A program made the translations under genes and the position numbers. Positions 11,001 through 23,788 of a stretch of DNA of 64,000 bases are shown in pieces. Under the pieces are notes generated by a model. It was not told where the DNA came from and made no database searches. It saw nothing but the letters and a program-made list of their open reading frames with translations. Source of the stretch: Perilla frutescens (taxonomy: Eukaryota; Streptophyta; Magnoliopsida; Lamiales; Lamiaceae); NCBI GenBank assembly GCA_026008535.1, contig BRKX01000002.1, positions 62,121,170 through 62,185,169 of the forward strand. Direction: 5' to 3'. Positions within the stretch are counted from its first letter, which is position 1. Every line of letters begins with the position of its first letter.

Positions 11001-11949
11001 CTCGAATTAGAATCGGGAGAAACCAATACAAAGCAAATAGTTTGTTTCTGCCAAAATTGAAGCTCATTAAATGTATGGAAAGATGCATAGAAGCTCAGAT
11101 TCTCATACTTGAAAATCAACATCATAATAACATCATCATTTTTCTCATTTTCCTACCTAAAAGCACATGATTGAATAAGTTAGGGGTGAGAATATTTATA
11201 GAAACAAAATAATTTGAATATATATTAATGTCCACATGAGTAAAGCAAAATCATTTTTTAAGAAAGGAAAAGCATGTTGCATACACATCATGTGAGGTTT
11301 GAAGATATATTAAATCACATATTCTGTGCTCAAGCCACTTTATTGGCCTCTCCATGTGTCCAAAACATACAACTTTAGAGATCACCATTCAGTTGAGGAA
11401 AAAAAGAGTAGAATCATATATGCCATAGAGAAGTTTTTCACCTCTCTGCTCATATTTAGTATACAAAGGTTCTAACTTTTCACTCCCAACAATTAGCCAA
11501 TCCAAGAGCCTGAATTGGATAGAACAATGTCCATCAGTCCATATATTGTATTCAACTCTCTGCATAAAAGAGATCAAGTACCCAAAGTGCACAAAACAAA
11601 TATCTTACACAGTGCTCATCTTGAAAAATAAAAGAAAGTTTAAGGGGCAATACCATCATAAACACCACATACATAAAAATTGTCGAGTATTTTAATTTTT
11701 ACCAATAAAAAAATGAGAAAAGCAATGTATCTCCACCATAGTGCCCCAAATCATTACCTTTTCATTACCAAGAAACTCAAAGATATTATCATGCTATGAC
11801 TCCAACTACACATAAATAACGTCTCTTTTTATTGTAGAAAAACAAATGTAAAAATGAAAGATATACAGTAGAATTTAAGAAGAATTGTACAGACCTTTCC
11901 TCTTGCCATTACCCTGGTCGTTGAACGGGCTTACAACTTGTCGTACCAT
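11001..11949 (-). CDS. Unassigned gene-like segment with splice-like exons (left copy)
   Basis: This is the mirror of 32303-33251. Exon-like pieces read leftward are: MVRQVVSPFNDQGNGKRK ending at AAAG/GT; then an acceptor followed by RVEYNIWTDGHCSIQFRLLD and ...EKLEPLYTKYEQRGEKLLYG to a stop; then KQTICFVLVSPDSNS between AG and GT. I do not recognise the protein. The in-frame stop after the second piece suggests a relic, or that the pieces belong to different transcripts. Confidence 0.3.
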
Positions 11950-12302
11950 CTTCCTCTATATTTTCATCACAAATGTCATCCACTCGGTCTCTACAGGCTT
12001 TTCATCTGCCAAAATCGTTCGACACGAAAAATCACAAATAGTTCGACCTTCTAAGCACAATTAGGGTTTACTTTTTTGAGAAAATGTAGAAAAATATTTG
12101 CGGAACATTGCACCTTCATTGTCGGATATCACATTTTGCCGACCAGTGTTGTGAAATTGCAAATATTGCTTTAGAAATTAAGAGAAACAGACAGGAAGAG
12201 ACTTCTTTGTTTGGCCGCCGCGCCAACTGCAATGTCATCGGTCCCTTCGCAGCATCATCAATTCAAAATCTTCTATTTCAATTCGGTGTGCTTGAAATTT
12301 AA

Positions 12303-13270
12303 GCATGGGTAGAGAGAAGAGTTAGAGATTTTTTGAAGAAATTGATTGATGGTGGAGAGAGGAGAGTTTTTTCAATACACGATTTTTAATTGGATGCTTC
12401 TGCCAAGCCAATTCCAGAATTTTGTGAAGAATGTTAAAGAGAAACTGAGTTTTGCATGAGAGGCAATAAGAGAAGATCAAAAAATGAATTGAGAAAAATT
12501 GTGAATTTTGGGCGGTTTTAGAGAGTTATAATTGGATGATTTAAGTGGGTTACCGGCCTACTGCCAATACGGACGTAGTGAACTTCTAATAGATGCTTGA
12601 AGATTTGACTTAAGCAAATGCCTACGAGATAGAATCTAATTACTAAATTGCCATAAAATTGGAGGTAAAATTAGATTTATTCTATTTTTATATATAATAT
12701 AGATATAGATATATATTCAATTATGCTATAACGCATGGTCGAATATTACTTATTTTAATAATATTCTTTTTAGTCCCATTACAACTCTTCTGAAATTTTC
12801 ATAATATACACCGTAACATTTTCACAGTTATATTCGATTTTTCTAGTTCGATTCAATTCAATTTGATGTGGACAGAATGCATGTTCACCAAAATGTGGAA
12901 TTAAATGGAGATAGAATAATGATTTACTCAACTTATAAAATTAAATATATTATTTAAATAAAAATTTGACCGATTTGGTTCAAATTGATCAACTTTGACA
13001 TATTGGAATTTCATCGAATTTACTGATTAGTCGATCAGACCGGTAAATTCAATGTATATTTAAATTAAACCAACTAAGAAGGCTAAAATAATCAATCAAA
13101 ATCAATCAAATTCAGTCCGTTCCACTAGGTAACATGCATGCATGAAGACAAATTGTAGGTAGCCTTTTTTTTTAAGAAAATGTAGTGAGATAGAATCGCC
13201 TCATTTTCATTGGTTAAAGTAATAATATTTCTTTTTTTTTTCAATTCTGCTAGAATGTCTGCTCGAATAC

Positions 13271-13310
<40 letters not shown>

Positions 13311-13983
13311 GTTGGGGGAAATGGGTGTGGCCGGTACTCTTACAATGAGGAGGAATACCAATTAAATTACATACTAATAACATTTATATTTTTTAATTAG
13401 TGCGCTTAGAACCCCGCTTAAATTTTATTAATAAATATTGATTATGATTCATTATGTTTTAATTAATTTTTATTTTTACAAAAACTATTGTAAAGTATAA
13501 ATTTAATATTGTAACAGGGGATATCATATAATGAGCCCAAATGTATACAAACGCCAAGTTTACCACAAACTCTTTCATGCATATATAATTATATATCTAA
13601 TTTCAATAGAAAAATTAAAATGATGGGGCGTGAAAAAAATGAACATATAGCTATAATTCATTGCAATTAAGCACGTACAGCCAATTAAACACATGCATGC
13701 ATGCATGCATGCATGCTGGGGTGGACAATGAAATGATAGTTCAATTCATTGCGGACGAATGTATCAAATAACTAGTAACTAGGTAAACAAAACAATACAA
13801 AAAGTAAAAGCTATATAGCCCCTCTAAAATTTAATTAGGGAAACAATACGAATTAATTAAATGGAAAATTAACTAGTAGCTAGTTACGTTGCCCTAGCTT
13901 CTTGAAGAACGAATTGAACATGAAAAGTGGCGGGAAATTTGAGACGTTGATATATATATATATATAAGTATGTATATATAATT
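12303..13983. other. AT-rich region downstream of left laccase
   Basis: No gene recognised. It includes an ATT microsatellite (about 13268-13310, three units shorter than in the right arm) and a gcatgcatgc run near 13695-13717. It is the 3' flank of the minus-strand laccase. Confidence 0.5.
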
Positions 13984-14118
13984 CTAGCAAAGGGGAAGAT
14001 CAGCCGGAGGTGGCTCTAACGTTTGCAGTTCGCCGACGCCATTTTCAACGATGAAAGCCATTGCTAATCCCCAGGTGATATGCACATCCAAGTGGCAATG
14101 CATCAACCACACTCCTGT

Positions 14119-14157
<39 letters not shown>

Positions 14158-16218
14158 GTTAAAGAGATAATTAATTAATTAAATGCATGCGTTTAATTAA
14201 TTATACTAAATAACTAACCTGGATTATCAGCAACGAATCTGATGACCGCCCATCCATTAACAGGCACACTTGCTGTATTCCTCATAGGTGGATCCACGAG
14301 ATTAAACTTTGCTGTATCTCTGCTGGGATTAAAATTTCCGAATCCCTCAGCGACGATATAGAAATCATAACCATGAAGATGGATCGGGTGGTTTTCAGCC
14401 GTGAAAATGCTCGTTCCCTGAAGAACAACCTGCACCGTTTCCCCGTACTTGAGCTTGTACGTTTTCGTGCCTCGAACGGGTTGCCATAGCGAGCGGCTGA
14501 CATTTCCGGTGTAATCGAATTGCCTCGGTGGCTTCGCCGGAAAATCCGTCGTGAAAACTCCAGGTATGCCTTGCTGGTGTGCTTGCAGCAATGAAAAATT
14601 CGAAGGCAGCACAAACGATGCATTGTTCATGCTCGCAGTGAATCGAGTTCCATTAATCGGACCCTGGCAGTTTCTAGGCCTTGTTCCACGAGAGCAGTTG
14701 TTGAGGCCGAGACCCACAGTGACGAAGAGATTGTGATCGATATTTGTGGGCACCTCCACTTTCCGCGGGCTTCTGAAGCTGGTGGTGAAGGCGGTGACGG
14801 TGGCGGTGTCGTTGAAAGCTGGCATAGTGGGCATGACAGGCTTTGATGAGGAGCAATTAATGCCGCCGCGGCAGGGAGCGGATTCGTATTGGAGGATGGC
14901 GGTGGCGGTGGTGTTGTCGAACGGCGCGCCTTGAGCGCTTGCATAGGCGCGTGCAGCGATGTAGTATCTATTGGATGGCTGATCGGCGGTGATTAGTACG
15001 TCGGTGGTCTGGCCGGGACCGAGCATGAGAACGGAGGTGGTGAAGGGTTTCACGTAGGAGGCGTCGGCTCCGACCACCGTGAGCTTGTGGTTGGCGACCT
15101 TGAAGAAGAGTTCTTGGTTGAGTGCGGAGTTCACGACTCGGAGGAGGTTTGTCTCTCCACTCTTGATTGGAACTGTAATTGTGTCTGCATGAGGATGTCC
15201 AGAAACCAAATGCATATATATATGTGAGTGTTACTGTTATATATATACACATGTATATATTTTAATTAATTAATTAATTAATTATATACCTTTGCTGGAG
15301 CAATTGTATAGATCACCAGGTTGACCGTTGATGGTGTAAGCATCAGAAATATTAGGGGCAGCTCCGGTTCTTGTTGCTTGTCTCACAACATCAATGGGAT
15401 TCGCGTCCCACCATTCACCTAATTAAGTCACCATCACAACTACTAGTTCAAGACTTACAATCCAAAGTAATTAAAGATGATCATGAGAGAGAGAGAGAGA
15501 GAGAGAGAGAATTGTCAACGACGTTGTAATTCGTTCCATTACGTACGCACCAAGAAGAAGGGGAGTTTCGCGGTTGGGCTTAGTGAAGGGATACGAATCG
15601 CCTTGTTTGGGGCGAATGATCAGAGCGCCGTAGACGGTGGCTCTCAGCCACGAGCTGTGGGCGTGCCACCAGAGTGTGCCTTCTTGGCCTTGGATAGTGA
15701 ACCGATAAGTATAGCTCCCACCAGGTCTAATGGGGCATTGAGTGATGAATTCTGGCCCATCAGCCCATGCACTTCTCATTTGCCTCACTCCATGCCTATA
15801 TATACATATATATATTAGAAGGTATATATATCATAGAAAAATTAATTAATTAATTAATTAATTACCAGTGAATAGTAACGTTGTAACGAGCTCGATTAAC
15901 GACGTTGACGACGAGAGTGTCACCGTTATTGACCTCCAATGTTGGCCCGGGATACATCCCGTTGACGGTAATCGTGTTGTGGGTTTTGCACAGCCTCTTC
16001 ACTGGCGTTGCTTGAATCTGTTTTAGGACAATAATGATTATTTACGTACAAATTAATCTAGCTAGATATATCATATATCTGCAAATTAAGTGTATTTGAC
16101 TTACCACAAAATGATGGCTGTGCACTTTCGCCTTTGCTAGAGGTGTGAAAAGAAGCAACACGGTTAACAATGCCAACGCAAACAAGGTTTTGCTATTCTT
16201 GTTCGTGAATACCTCCAT
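13984..16218 (-). CDS. Laccase (multicopper oxidase), left copy
   Basis: Six exons on the minus strand: 16105-16218, 15866-16017, 15551-15795, 15290-15418, 14219-15184 and 13984-14114. All introns are GT-AG and the frame stays open for 578 codons, the usual plant laccase length. The first ~30 residues form a signal peptide (hydrophobic ...LALLTVLLLFTPLAKA), so the enzyme is secreted to the wall. Copper ligand motifs are all present: HWHGVRQ, WWHAHSSW, HPIHLHGYDFYIV and HCHLDVHITWGLAM, with Leu as the type-1 axial residue. Plant laccases oxidise monolignols and other phenolics with reduction of O2. By eye it is closest to the LAC5/12/13 type, not LAC4/17. The predicted protein appears identical to that of the copy at 28025-30259. 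A GA microsatellite supplies the polypyrimidine tract before the last exon. Confidence 0.95.
15986..16006 (-). promoter_or_regulatory. Candidate miR408 target site, left laccase
   Basis: In exon 2, over codons for ATPVKRLC, the mRNA matches the complement of miR408 at 18 of 21 positions by my alignment. Mismatches are opposite miRNA positions 1, 7 and 16, and the cleavage-site centre is paired. miR408 is known to target a subset of plant laccases (such as Arabidopsis LAC3/12/13) under copper limitation. The miR397 region (the mirror of 29108-29128) is poorly matched by contrast. Confidence 0.6.
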
Positions 16219-16399
16219 TTTCCGGCTACCTTATAATTAATTAAACCAACCACCGATCGATCTAGCTAGCTCTTTATTAATTCTCAGCACAAACTAATTA
16301 TGAAATAGCTAGCTACGAATAATTGATCGATGAGAGAAGATGAAATTAAAATGCTTAATTTGCTTGTGCATGTGCTCACAGTCAAATCTCAGGACTTCC

Positions 16400-16406
16400 T
16401 TTTATA
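16400..16406 (-). promoter_or_regulatory. TATA box of left laccase
   Basis: TATAAAA on the minus strand, about 182 bp upstream of the ATG. It is identical in the right copy. The near-identity between arms ends only about 90 bp further upstream. Confidence 0.65.
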
Positions 16407-16493
16407 CACAAGAAATGGACAATGGGCATACAGAGAGAGACAGACACAGAGAGAGAGAGAGAGAGATGGTTGCTGAGGTTGGCGAATTAGGTT

Positions 16494-17657
16494 TCATTTT
16501 CAACCTTGTGGTGTGGCTGTCGGAGTAGTAGTTGCACCCACTGCTTCATGAAACTCAAGACAATATTTGCTTTCTTAATAAGTCTTTTAGAGCTTTTGGG
16601 AAAATGTGTGCACACATATAAATATATAGTTATGCATTTAACTATATATTTAATAAAATGTTTATAGGTCACCGTTGGATGTATTGGATGATTATACATA
16701 AAGTTTAATTGTATCTTGCAATTGTAATTTGAAACAACTTGTAATTTTATCATCTACAAATTAGTTTAATATTATTATTATTTATTATTTATGATTAGTT
16801 ATAATCTTGTGCATTTGATCGTCATTTATTTTGGCAAATTATGTGTTCTGGCTAATTGTAATCTTTGCAGAGAGAATGAGACTACGATTCTTGTTTGCTG
16901 TGTTGAGCAAGAATTACTGGAAGCAAAGACTTTAGTTTCAGAGAGAGTGTGATGATGCGCTTGACCCTAACTAAGTTATTTATGGCAATTACTTACTTGA
17001 AGTAAAAGACTTGGAGATTACAAGGAAAATGTCGATCGACAAATTCTATCACTAGAAGGAAGCCGACTTCGACTATATATGAAATCTCATAATTAAATAA
17101 GAACTATTAATTAAGAAGACCTCTTCATTCATAATGAAAGGTTACGTTGCTCGTACTTATTGTTATAAACAAGCTCTAATTATAAGTCCTTTGATATATG
17201 GGATTTTTAATACTATCCATGTTGTTCTTTCTTGAGTTCAACTAGATATTAATCTTGTAGTTTGCTTGTCTTGAACAAATACTTGGATTTTAGGTGTTGA
17301 AGGGAGAAAGTGTGCCACATGCATTACATTTTCAATCAATTGAGAAATGTGTGAATGTCGAGAAGGTGTTTGTTTAGATGGTCGTCTCTAAAGTGCAAGT
17401 ACCTTTGTCTGTTTTTTTTTTTTCTTTTAATTTGAAGGAATATTAGTTATCTACTAGGTATGACCCTCTACTCTAGAATATGTGTTATATACTGAACTGG
17501 GTGTATGGTGTACATGTTCTTGCTCTTTTCATTATTCGTGTTCAATTTATTTAAGGATCGTTTATATAAACCTTATAAGGAACAATAGAATATTAAAATT
17601 ACAAAAAACATACAATTCCATATTATACACACCATGCCAAAGCAAATAAAAACTATT
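16494..17657. other. Spacer DNA next to left laccase promoter
   Basis: The first ~70 bp (16494-16565) align only roughly with 27680-27751 (shared gtttca.ga.gcagtgggtg and caactactccgac). Beyond that I see no match to the right side. This is the distal promoter of the left laccase; no gene is visible. Confidence 0.5.
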
Positions 17658-17913
17658 TAATAATACTCTCTCAATTTCAGAAATTAAGATTGGTGTTTTA
17701 GGGACTCTTAATTTTGTTGCAAATTATTTAATATTTTACATTTTTAACACCCTACCCCTATAAATTAAAATGAGAGAGAAATTAAGACATATTAGAAAAA
17801 TATAATTTAATAGAGAGAGGAGGTGAATTTTTCATATTTTTAAATTTTTAATTTTTATTGTAAATTAAATTAACCTAAAACATATCATTAATCCTTTTGA
17901 AACTAAGGGAGTG
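17658..17913. mobile_element. Stowaway-like MITE
   Basis: The left end is ctctctcaatttcagaaatt and the right end is ttttgaaactaagggag, imperfect inverted copies about 255 bp apart. Left flank is TA and the body is AT-rich. Termini resemble the ctccctc consensus of Stowaway (Tc1/mariner) MITEs. Confidence 0.5.
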
Positions 17914-19685
17914 CATCCCACGGTCGTATATTTTGTATTAAGAAGGCCAGAAAAACTTATTGGTTGATAACTGATACATTTAATATCTAATATGCGATTA
18001 AAATATTACATATGCAAAAATGTTGTCTAAAATAATATATTCCTATTTCCGTTAAATATCCCGTATCCTAACAACTTATAATAGTTTTTGTGTATATTCC
18101 ATGATTTCCATGAATTCGATGTCGTTAGGAGTTTGTTTTAGTTGCCAGAAACAATTTGAATTAATATTGTTAACCTAATTACGAATTATATATTAATTTG
18201 ACCATATATATATTTTGTCCTACTAAAAGTTGTTGATCAGTTTTCCCCCAAGTAAGATTTAAGAACTCATGAGCATGTGTACGTTTGAAACGTAAGCGTC
18301 GTTTTCCGTTGGAAGAAAAATCATTGTGTTTCGTTAAATATATTAATCAAACCGGACGGCCATGTGCATGAATAGTTGGTACTAAATCAAATCCCAATTA
18401 TATCAAAATTTTAAGTGTTTTTTCCGTTATAGGATATTAATCGCGCTAGCTTATAACTTATTGTTATTGGTTAAGATGTTAATGTACTCACGATCACCAA
18501 TAACAATAAGTGAGTCACATGGATTACAACATATATATAAATTATTATCAAAAATATATATTACGTTGTAACTTATGCAACATGCATTACCCCACTAAAT
18601 TATCAAGTGAGCACTGCATTAAATTATTGTAAGTCCAAAACTTCAATATTTATAACTTCGGTAGCCTATACAACTTATATGGGTATCATTGTGGACATTA
18701 TATTTTTTTATGTGTTAGTCACCTCAATACATAATTTTTATTATTAAAAAAATATTATCATAAAATAACCAAACATAATTAATATTTATTGTTAATAATT
18801 AAAATGTTGTGTGTGTGTGTGTGTATAATTGGTAATTAATAATCTAAAAGTACGCAACAGACTACTATTATTAAAAACTAACAAGCTAGTGCTCTTGCAT
18901 TATGAAGACCTAAATCCAATGAACACGATCGAGGAGGAACAGGCAAATTATTAAGTAAAAGGGGAAAAGTATTAGACTATTGTTTCAGGTACTTAAAATT
19001 TGAAATTAAACGATAATTTCTAGAAGCTAATAAAGATTAAGAAAATTAAAGAGCGACATATTTAAGTGACTTTGAGCTAAAGATAAATGAGAGAGTGATA
19101 ATTAACAAAGATATGGATAGTTGAACAAGAAGGAGAAAAAGTGCAGTTAAAGTTGGTAAGTTTCGTAATCGCGAGCTTGCATGACAAAATGATTAAAGAA
19201 TTAAGTCGTTAAGCAATACAGTGGAAAATAAGGAAAACTAAAATTGACATAACAACGGCTTACTCATAAGTCATAAAGCTTACTTCTTGTCCTTACCATC
19301 CAAATAATAATAATTTAGGAAAAGTAATTGTTATTCTCGTTTGTCCTTTTTTTTTTCCTTGAGGGAAATTCGTTTGTTATAAGTGGGGGGTTGGATGATT
19401 TGGTCGTGGCGCTAACTTTTTTTTAGCTTATATTTTTACTGAGGCCAGGTTAGTTACTTTATATTTCCATATCTTTCCAAAAAAAAAATTTAGAGTTAAT
19501 TGTCTAAAAATTTCATAAACTTTGAGCTGATTTTTAATTGCAATAAGAGATTTTGATTTTAACTAAGTTATTCATGAACTTGCATTTTTCTTTTTCGGTA
19601 ATACAAACAAAAATGTGATGATCTCTAGAAAATTATAAATATATATGCTCTAATTTTTTTTAGTATTTTCACAAATCTAGAACAA
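17914..19685. other. AT-rich spacer DNA
   Basis: No gene, RNA or clear element is visible. A short (GT)n run lies near 18807-18824. Confidence 0.5.
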
Positions 19686-21235
19686 GAGTAATGCTACATG
19701 TCTTTTGACGACGGAATTAATGATGGAATACAGTCGGTCTTTAAATTGTCGACAGATTAAGGACGAATTAAATTCAAGACTTAATTTCACCGACAACTAA
19801 TCACAGATTTATCCGTCATTAAATATCCGATATTGACTTTTTAACAACGGGTTAATTATTAAATGTCTAATTTTTATTTTTTTTAATATCATTTAAAAAT
19901 TAATGACGGAACAGTGACGAAATATTCCATCTTTAACTTAGAGATAGAAAATTACATCATTACATTTCTATTTTTTTTTTCATTTTAGCTACTGATTTAA
20001 TGACATAAAATTTCATAGCTAAAAATAAATTTCATTTTTTTAGGTTTTTTTATTTTTTTCTTTATTTTTTCATTCTCTAAATACTTGATTGTAGCTTTTT
20101 AATTTTAATTTTCATTTTAATTTTAAATTAGAAACATAGTTTAACATTAACATTAGATAATAATAATAATAGATAAAACAATTATTCTTTATTGAAAATT
20201 AAAAATTTATTAATTTTATGTTATTCATTAACACATGTATAATGAAATATAGTACATAAAAAGAAGACAAATAAAATGAATGCATATGGGCAAACTTAAT
20301 GTCTATTTTTTCTAATTACTAATTAATGACGAATTTGAGATGAATTTTTGCCTCAAATTAAAAAATATTTTCCCATCCTTTTAGTTTTAAGTTTTATGCA
20401 TTATTAACTATAAATATATAATATGTGTACAAAAATATACTTACAAACATTAAATTTTGTAATGGATGCTTAAAATTTCAATTTTATATGCATATATTCA
20501 TTGATACATGTATAAATATTATATAATACACAAATTAAAGGAAGATAAATAAATGAATACGTATAGTTAAGTTTTAAAAAATACAACAAAAAAATTAAAA
20601 ATATATAATATATTATTTAACATTTACAATATAAAAATAAAGCATAATTTAAAGAAGTAACAAAAAAACATATCAAATAAATGACGTAAAGATCATATTA
20701 ATCTTTTAATATAATGCAACATAAAAATAATAATTAAGTATATAATTATATTTCAAAAAATCTAACATTAAAATTAAAAAAAAAATAATTATAAACATTA
20801 TTAATCTATTGTTTAATTTAGAAATAAAAAATTCAATTAAACATAACTATTTCCGTATGTGTGTGTGTGTATTTACATATTAATATACATCTACATTAAC
20901 ATATTTGGTTCAGTGCATACCAATAAGGCTTTGCTGTTCCCGGTCACAATCATTTTTTTTTTCAGAGACATATTTAGCTGCAGAATTTTCCGTAGCTAAA
21001 TCTTTTGCTAGGTTGAGTTTTAATTTCCCTCGATGACCAATTTTGGAGACCGATTTTAGTTCTGTCACTAATTTAATTCCGTGATTAATTATGTTGTTAA
21101 AATGATCAATGATGACCTTCTTAATGATGGATCAAGTTTGTCGTTAATCCGTCATTAAAATAGCTTAACGATGGATATTTATATTTAACGACTGAAATTT
21201 CCGTCGCTAAGTGCGTACGTTTTTTTTTTGTAGTA
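19686..21235. mobile_element. CACTA-like non-autonomous element (degraded ends)
   Basis: The right end is ...tttccgtcgctaag, then a T run and 'tttgtagta', close to the TTTTGTAGTG terminus of CACTA elements. The left end is near gctacatgtcttttgacgacgg. Subterminal cgacgga/gacggattaa/tccgtc motifs recur in both orientations at both ends, typical of CACTA subterminal arrays. No transposase frame remains. Confidence 0.5.
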
Positions 21236-21489
21236 TAATTTTTTTGCATCTGAAATATAACTGACTCGGAAATCCTTTGTGAAATTTTAGCTCGATATAT
21301 TGATTTTGATATGGGCCGAGTCATTTTAACATAATTTTCTTATTTTGGGATAAAACTTCATGCAAGATCCAAGCAAGAAGAAGTCATGTCACATTTTAGA
21401 CATTGGAACTTTTTTGTGGTGCTGGATTTGTGAAAATAAATGGTAAAATGCTATGATATTTTGGTATGTTTTATACCATTTTTATTATA

Positions 21490-22200
21490 AATATTGTTGG
21501 GAAAACCCATAATTTGGCTTTGATGGATGTCAAACACTGATAAGGAAGCTGACACAAGTTTTGGAACACAAATGAAGATGAAGCTCGCTGGAAGTGAAGA
21601 CAAAGACTGTAGGTTAGACAAACTTGCTGGAAAATGGCTAAACAAGACAGAAAGCATAATTCATGAAAGACAACGACCTACCAACTTGCCAAGAATGGAA
21701 ATGAAACAAAGAAGCAGATACAAGAGGAACATAGCTAGAAGACAAGGAAGTCTTAGAGACAAAAATAACGTTCAAAATCCCCAACGACTAGTTGGGTTTG
21801 AACCTCTATAAACTTGATGGTGCTTATCTCTTTCCTTATTCCACAAATTAAGTGTTTAAGAGTTTAAGTTTATCATAGCAGTTGGTTCAAAAGACCAGTT
21901 ACTACTATGTGTCTACGGGACTAGATCCATAATAATACCATACGTGGTTTTCCTTACCTACTAACTTCTTAATTAGATATGGACAACCATATCTAGGCTA
22001 CCTCCTAGCCTGTTTCACTAGAGAAATGCGACGACTGGCTGGAGGAAGAGATGATCGAAGGACCTACAACCCTGTGACAACTCAGTGGGAGAAATTGTTG
22101 GAATTGTCTTGGTGCACCCCTTTGTTGAGGATTTAAAAAAAGAGGGAATTGAAGAAAGCTCAAGAAGATCACAAGCTAAGAGAAACCAACTGGAGTGGAG
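21490..22200 (+). mobile_element. LTR-retrotransposon relic (Copia-like)
   Basis: A 'tgttggg...tttgatggatgtcaaacac' start is followed by low-coding sequence and, at about 22082, 'agtgggagaaattgttggaatt', which looks like a polypurine tract followed by a new LTR start. Related starts occur at 23789 and near 53490. No gag-pol is open; apparent short ORFs here are not considered genes. Confidence 0.35.
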
Positions 22201-23788
22201 TGATGTGCGGTCATTTCGCGCTCAAAATAATATTTATACTCCTGTGCCCACAACGAATGTTGCTAGCTATGAGTAAGGATCGATCCCTCAAAGAGCTGAT
22301 GCAATCTTACTTTGGGGTTGGTTTACATTGTCACTTTACTGGAATGTAAATCTGAAAAATAAACTAAAGAGAATATCAAATAGTAAAAGTTTCCGGAGTT
22401 TGAACTAGAATCTGATTTAGACTTTATTCACTCGATCATGGGCACACCGATTTTCCTACATTACTAAATCACTCAGTTATGGAGACCAGATTCCTCGCTA
22501 TGTCTCATCATTCATCTGTTCAGAATAGGTTTAAAAGTGATTCATCATCAATTAAATCCCTAACCTATCACTCACTCCTTGATTCCCCAAGAGATATAAA
22601 TGAATAGACAACAATGTGCCCTAGAAGAACTCAAATTTATTGTGTTTACTGATTCCTCGTGTGCCCACAACAACCCATCAATTTTCCAATTAATGTTTGA
22701 ATTAATACACGGTCACAATTCGCCAATTCAAATAATCCTAGTGTGCCCTCTACAACTAAAGAGTGATCAGCCACATTAGTAATTTTAAACACACTCTCAT
22801 TTGGAACAAGATCAAAAATCGGTAGAAACCGTCATACAGTAATATGCCCACACGGCCTCACGAGTTTAGAATTTTGCCTAAATCATTATCTATCATTCAA
22901 ACCCTGAAAATAGAAATCTAGCTACTCATGCTAGACGGAATTGAAATAGCAGAAATTAAAGACATGATATAAGGAAATAAACTTACTGAATTAAATAAAT
23001 TATTATCTCAACTCCAACGTTGAGCATGAAACTGGTTCCTAAATCCTAAGGGCATAAGGCTCCCCAGATTGTTTGGTTGCCGGAGTAACTTTAAAGTAAA
23101 AGAACTATTCGGAAATTAAAGTGTGCTAAAATGCAAAGTGTTCGTAACATTATTTCCAAAAACTAATGTTGTTTAAATAGAGAATAAGTTGAATTAAAAT
23201 TCTCCCCACAGACGGGGGTCTTCAACTGTCTGCCCGGAAATGGTGTGCTCTGCTTCACTGGACTAGATAAACCTTATCCAATTAGTTTGTTAATCAAATC
23301 CTGAATTTTCAGGAATCTCTTCTCATCTCTTCAGGCTAATCGCTTCCAATAGTCATCTCTTGCACCAAATCTTCACGGATCAGACCCACTCGTCCATCTT
23401 TATCTTCAGTCAACAGAATCCCGAAATTCCCGCGTATGCCCTCTTCAAAGCCTTGGTCAAATCTGCACGAGCAATGTGGGCATAATATCATCTAGTCAGC
23501 TTCATCCCTTTCTGATGTGCCATTCTATTTCCCAAATGGAAGGATGTTGCTGAAGAAGTTCCCATGTGCCTCTGAGTGCTACTTCTAGGTTGAGATATTC
23601 AATGAATAATTAGGCAAAATATCTCTTTCGCCAGATTCAACCTCTGAAATGTCTCATACCGCTTTCGTGGTTCTTTTCGACTCAAAACAGACTAAAATAT
23701 ATATTTAGAACGTCTAAAATGCCCATAAAAATGCGAAATAAATGAAATCTTCTTAGATAGAGTTTTGATATCATTGAAAAGATGAAAA
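22200..23788 (-). mobile_element. LTR-retrotransposon relic, minus strand
   Basis: Reverse-complement reading gives ctttgagggatcgatcc ... ttttgagcgcgaaatgaccg, a diverged copy of the block at 5470-5555. The interior carries repeated 'gtgcccac' phrases as in LTRs of this family. It is about 1.5 kb, has no coding capacity, and the precise LTR borders are unclear. Confidence 0.35.

Larger units (their letters stand above)
6039..16493 (-). repeat. Left arm of 10.45-kb inverted repeat
   Basis: This segment is the reverse complement of 27752-38202. Paired coordinates sum to about 44240 to 44254 throughout. Substitutions noted by eye are 10063 T/C, 11986 G/A, 12370 T/G, 12740 C/T and 12849 C/T (left/right). 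Indels noted are 1 bp near 6090, 2 bp near 10110, 12 bp near 10725, 2 bp in a TA run near 10850, 9 bp (three ATT units) near 13280 and 2 bp in GA repeats near 16460. The arm contains a MITE at its outer edge, exon-like unassigned segments, a hAT element and a laccase gene. Confidence 0.97.

Noticed and set aside
14627..14944. Minus-strand and plus-strand open frames overlapping laccase exon 5 (also 29299-29616, 29309-29497, 29507-29692, 29620-29961)
   Set aside because: Shadows of the laccase coding sequence in other frames; they occur in both arms simply because the arms are copies.
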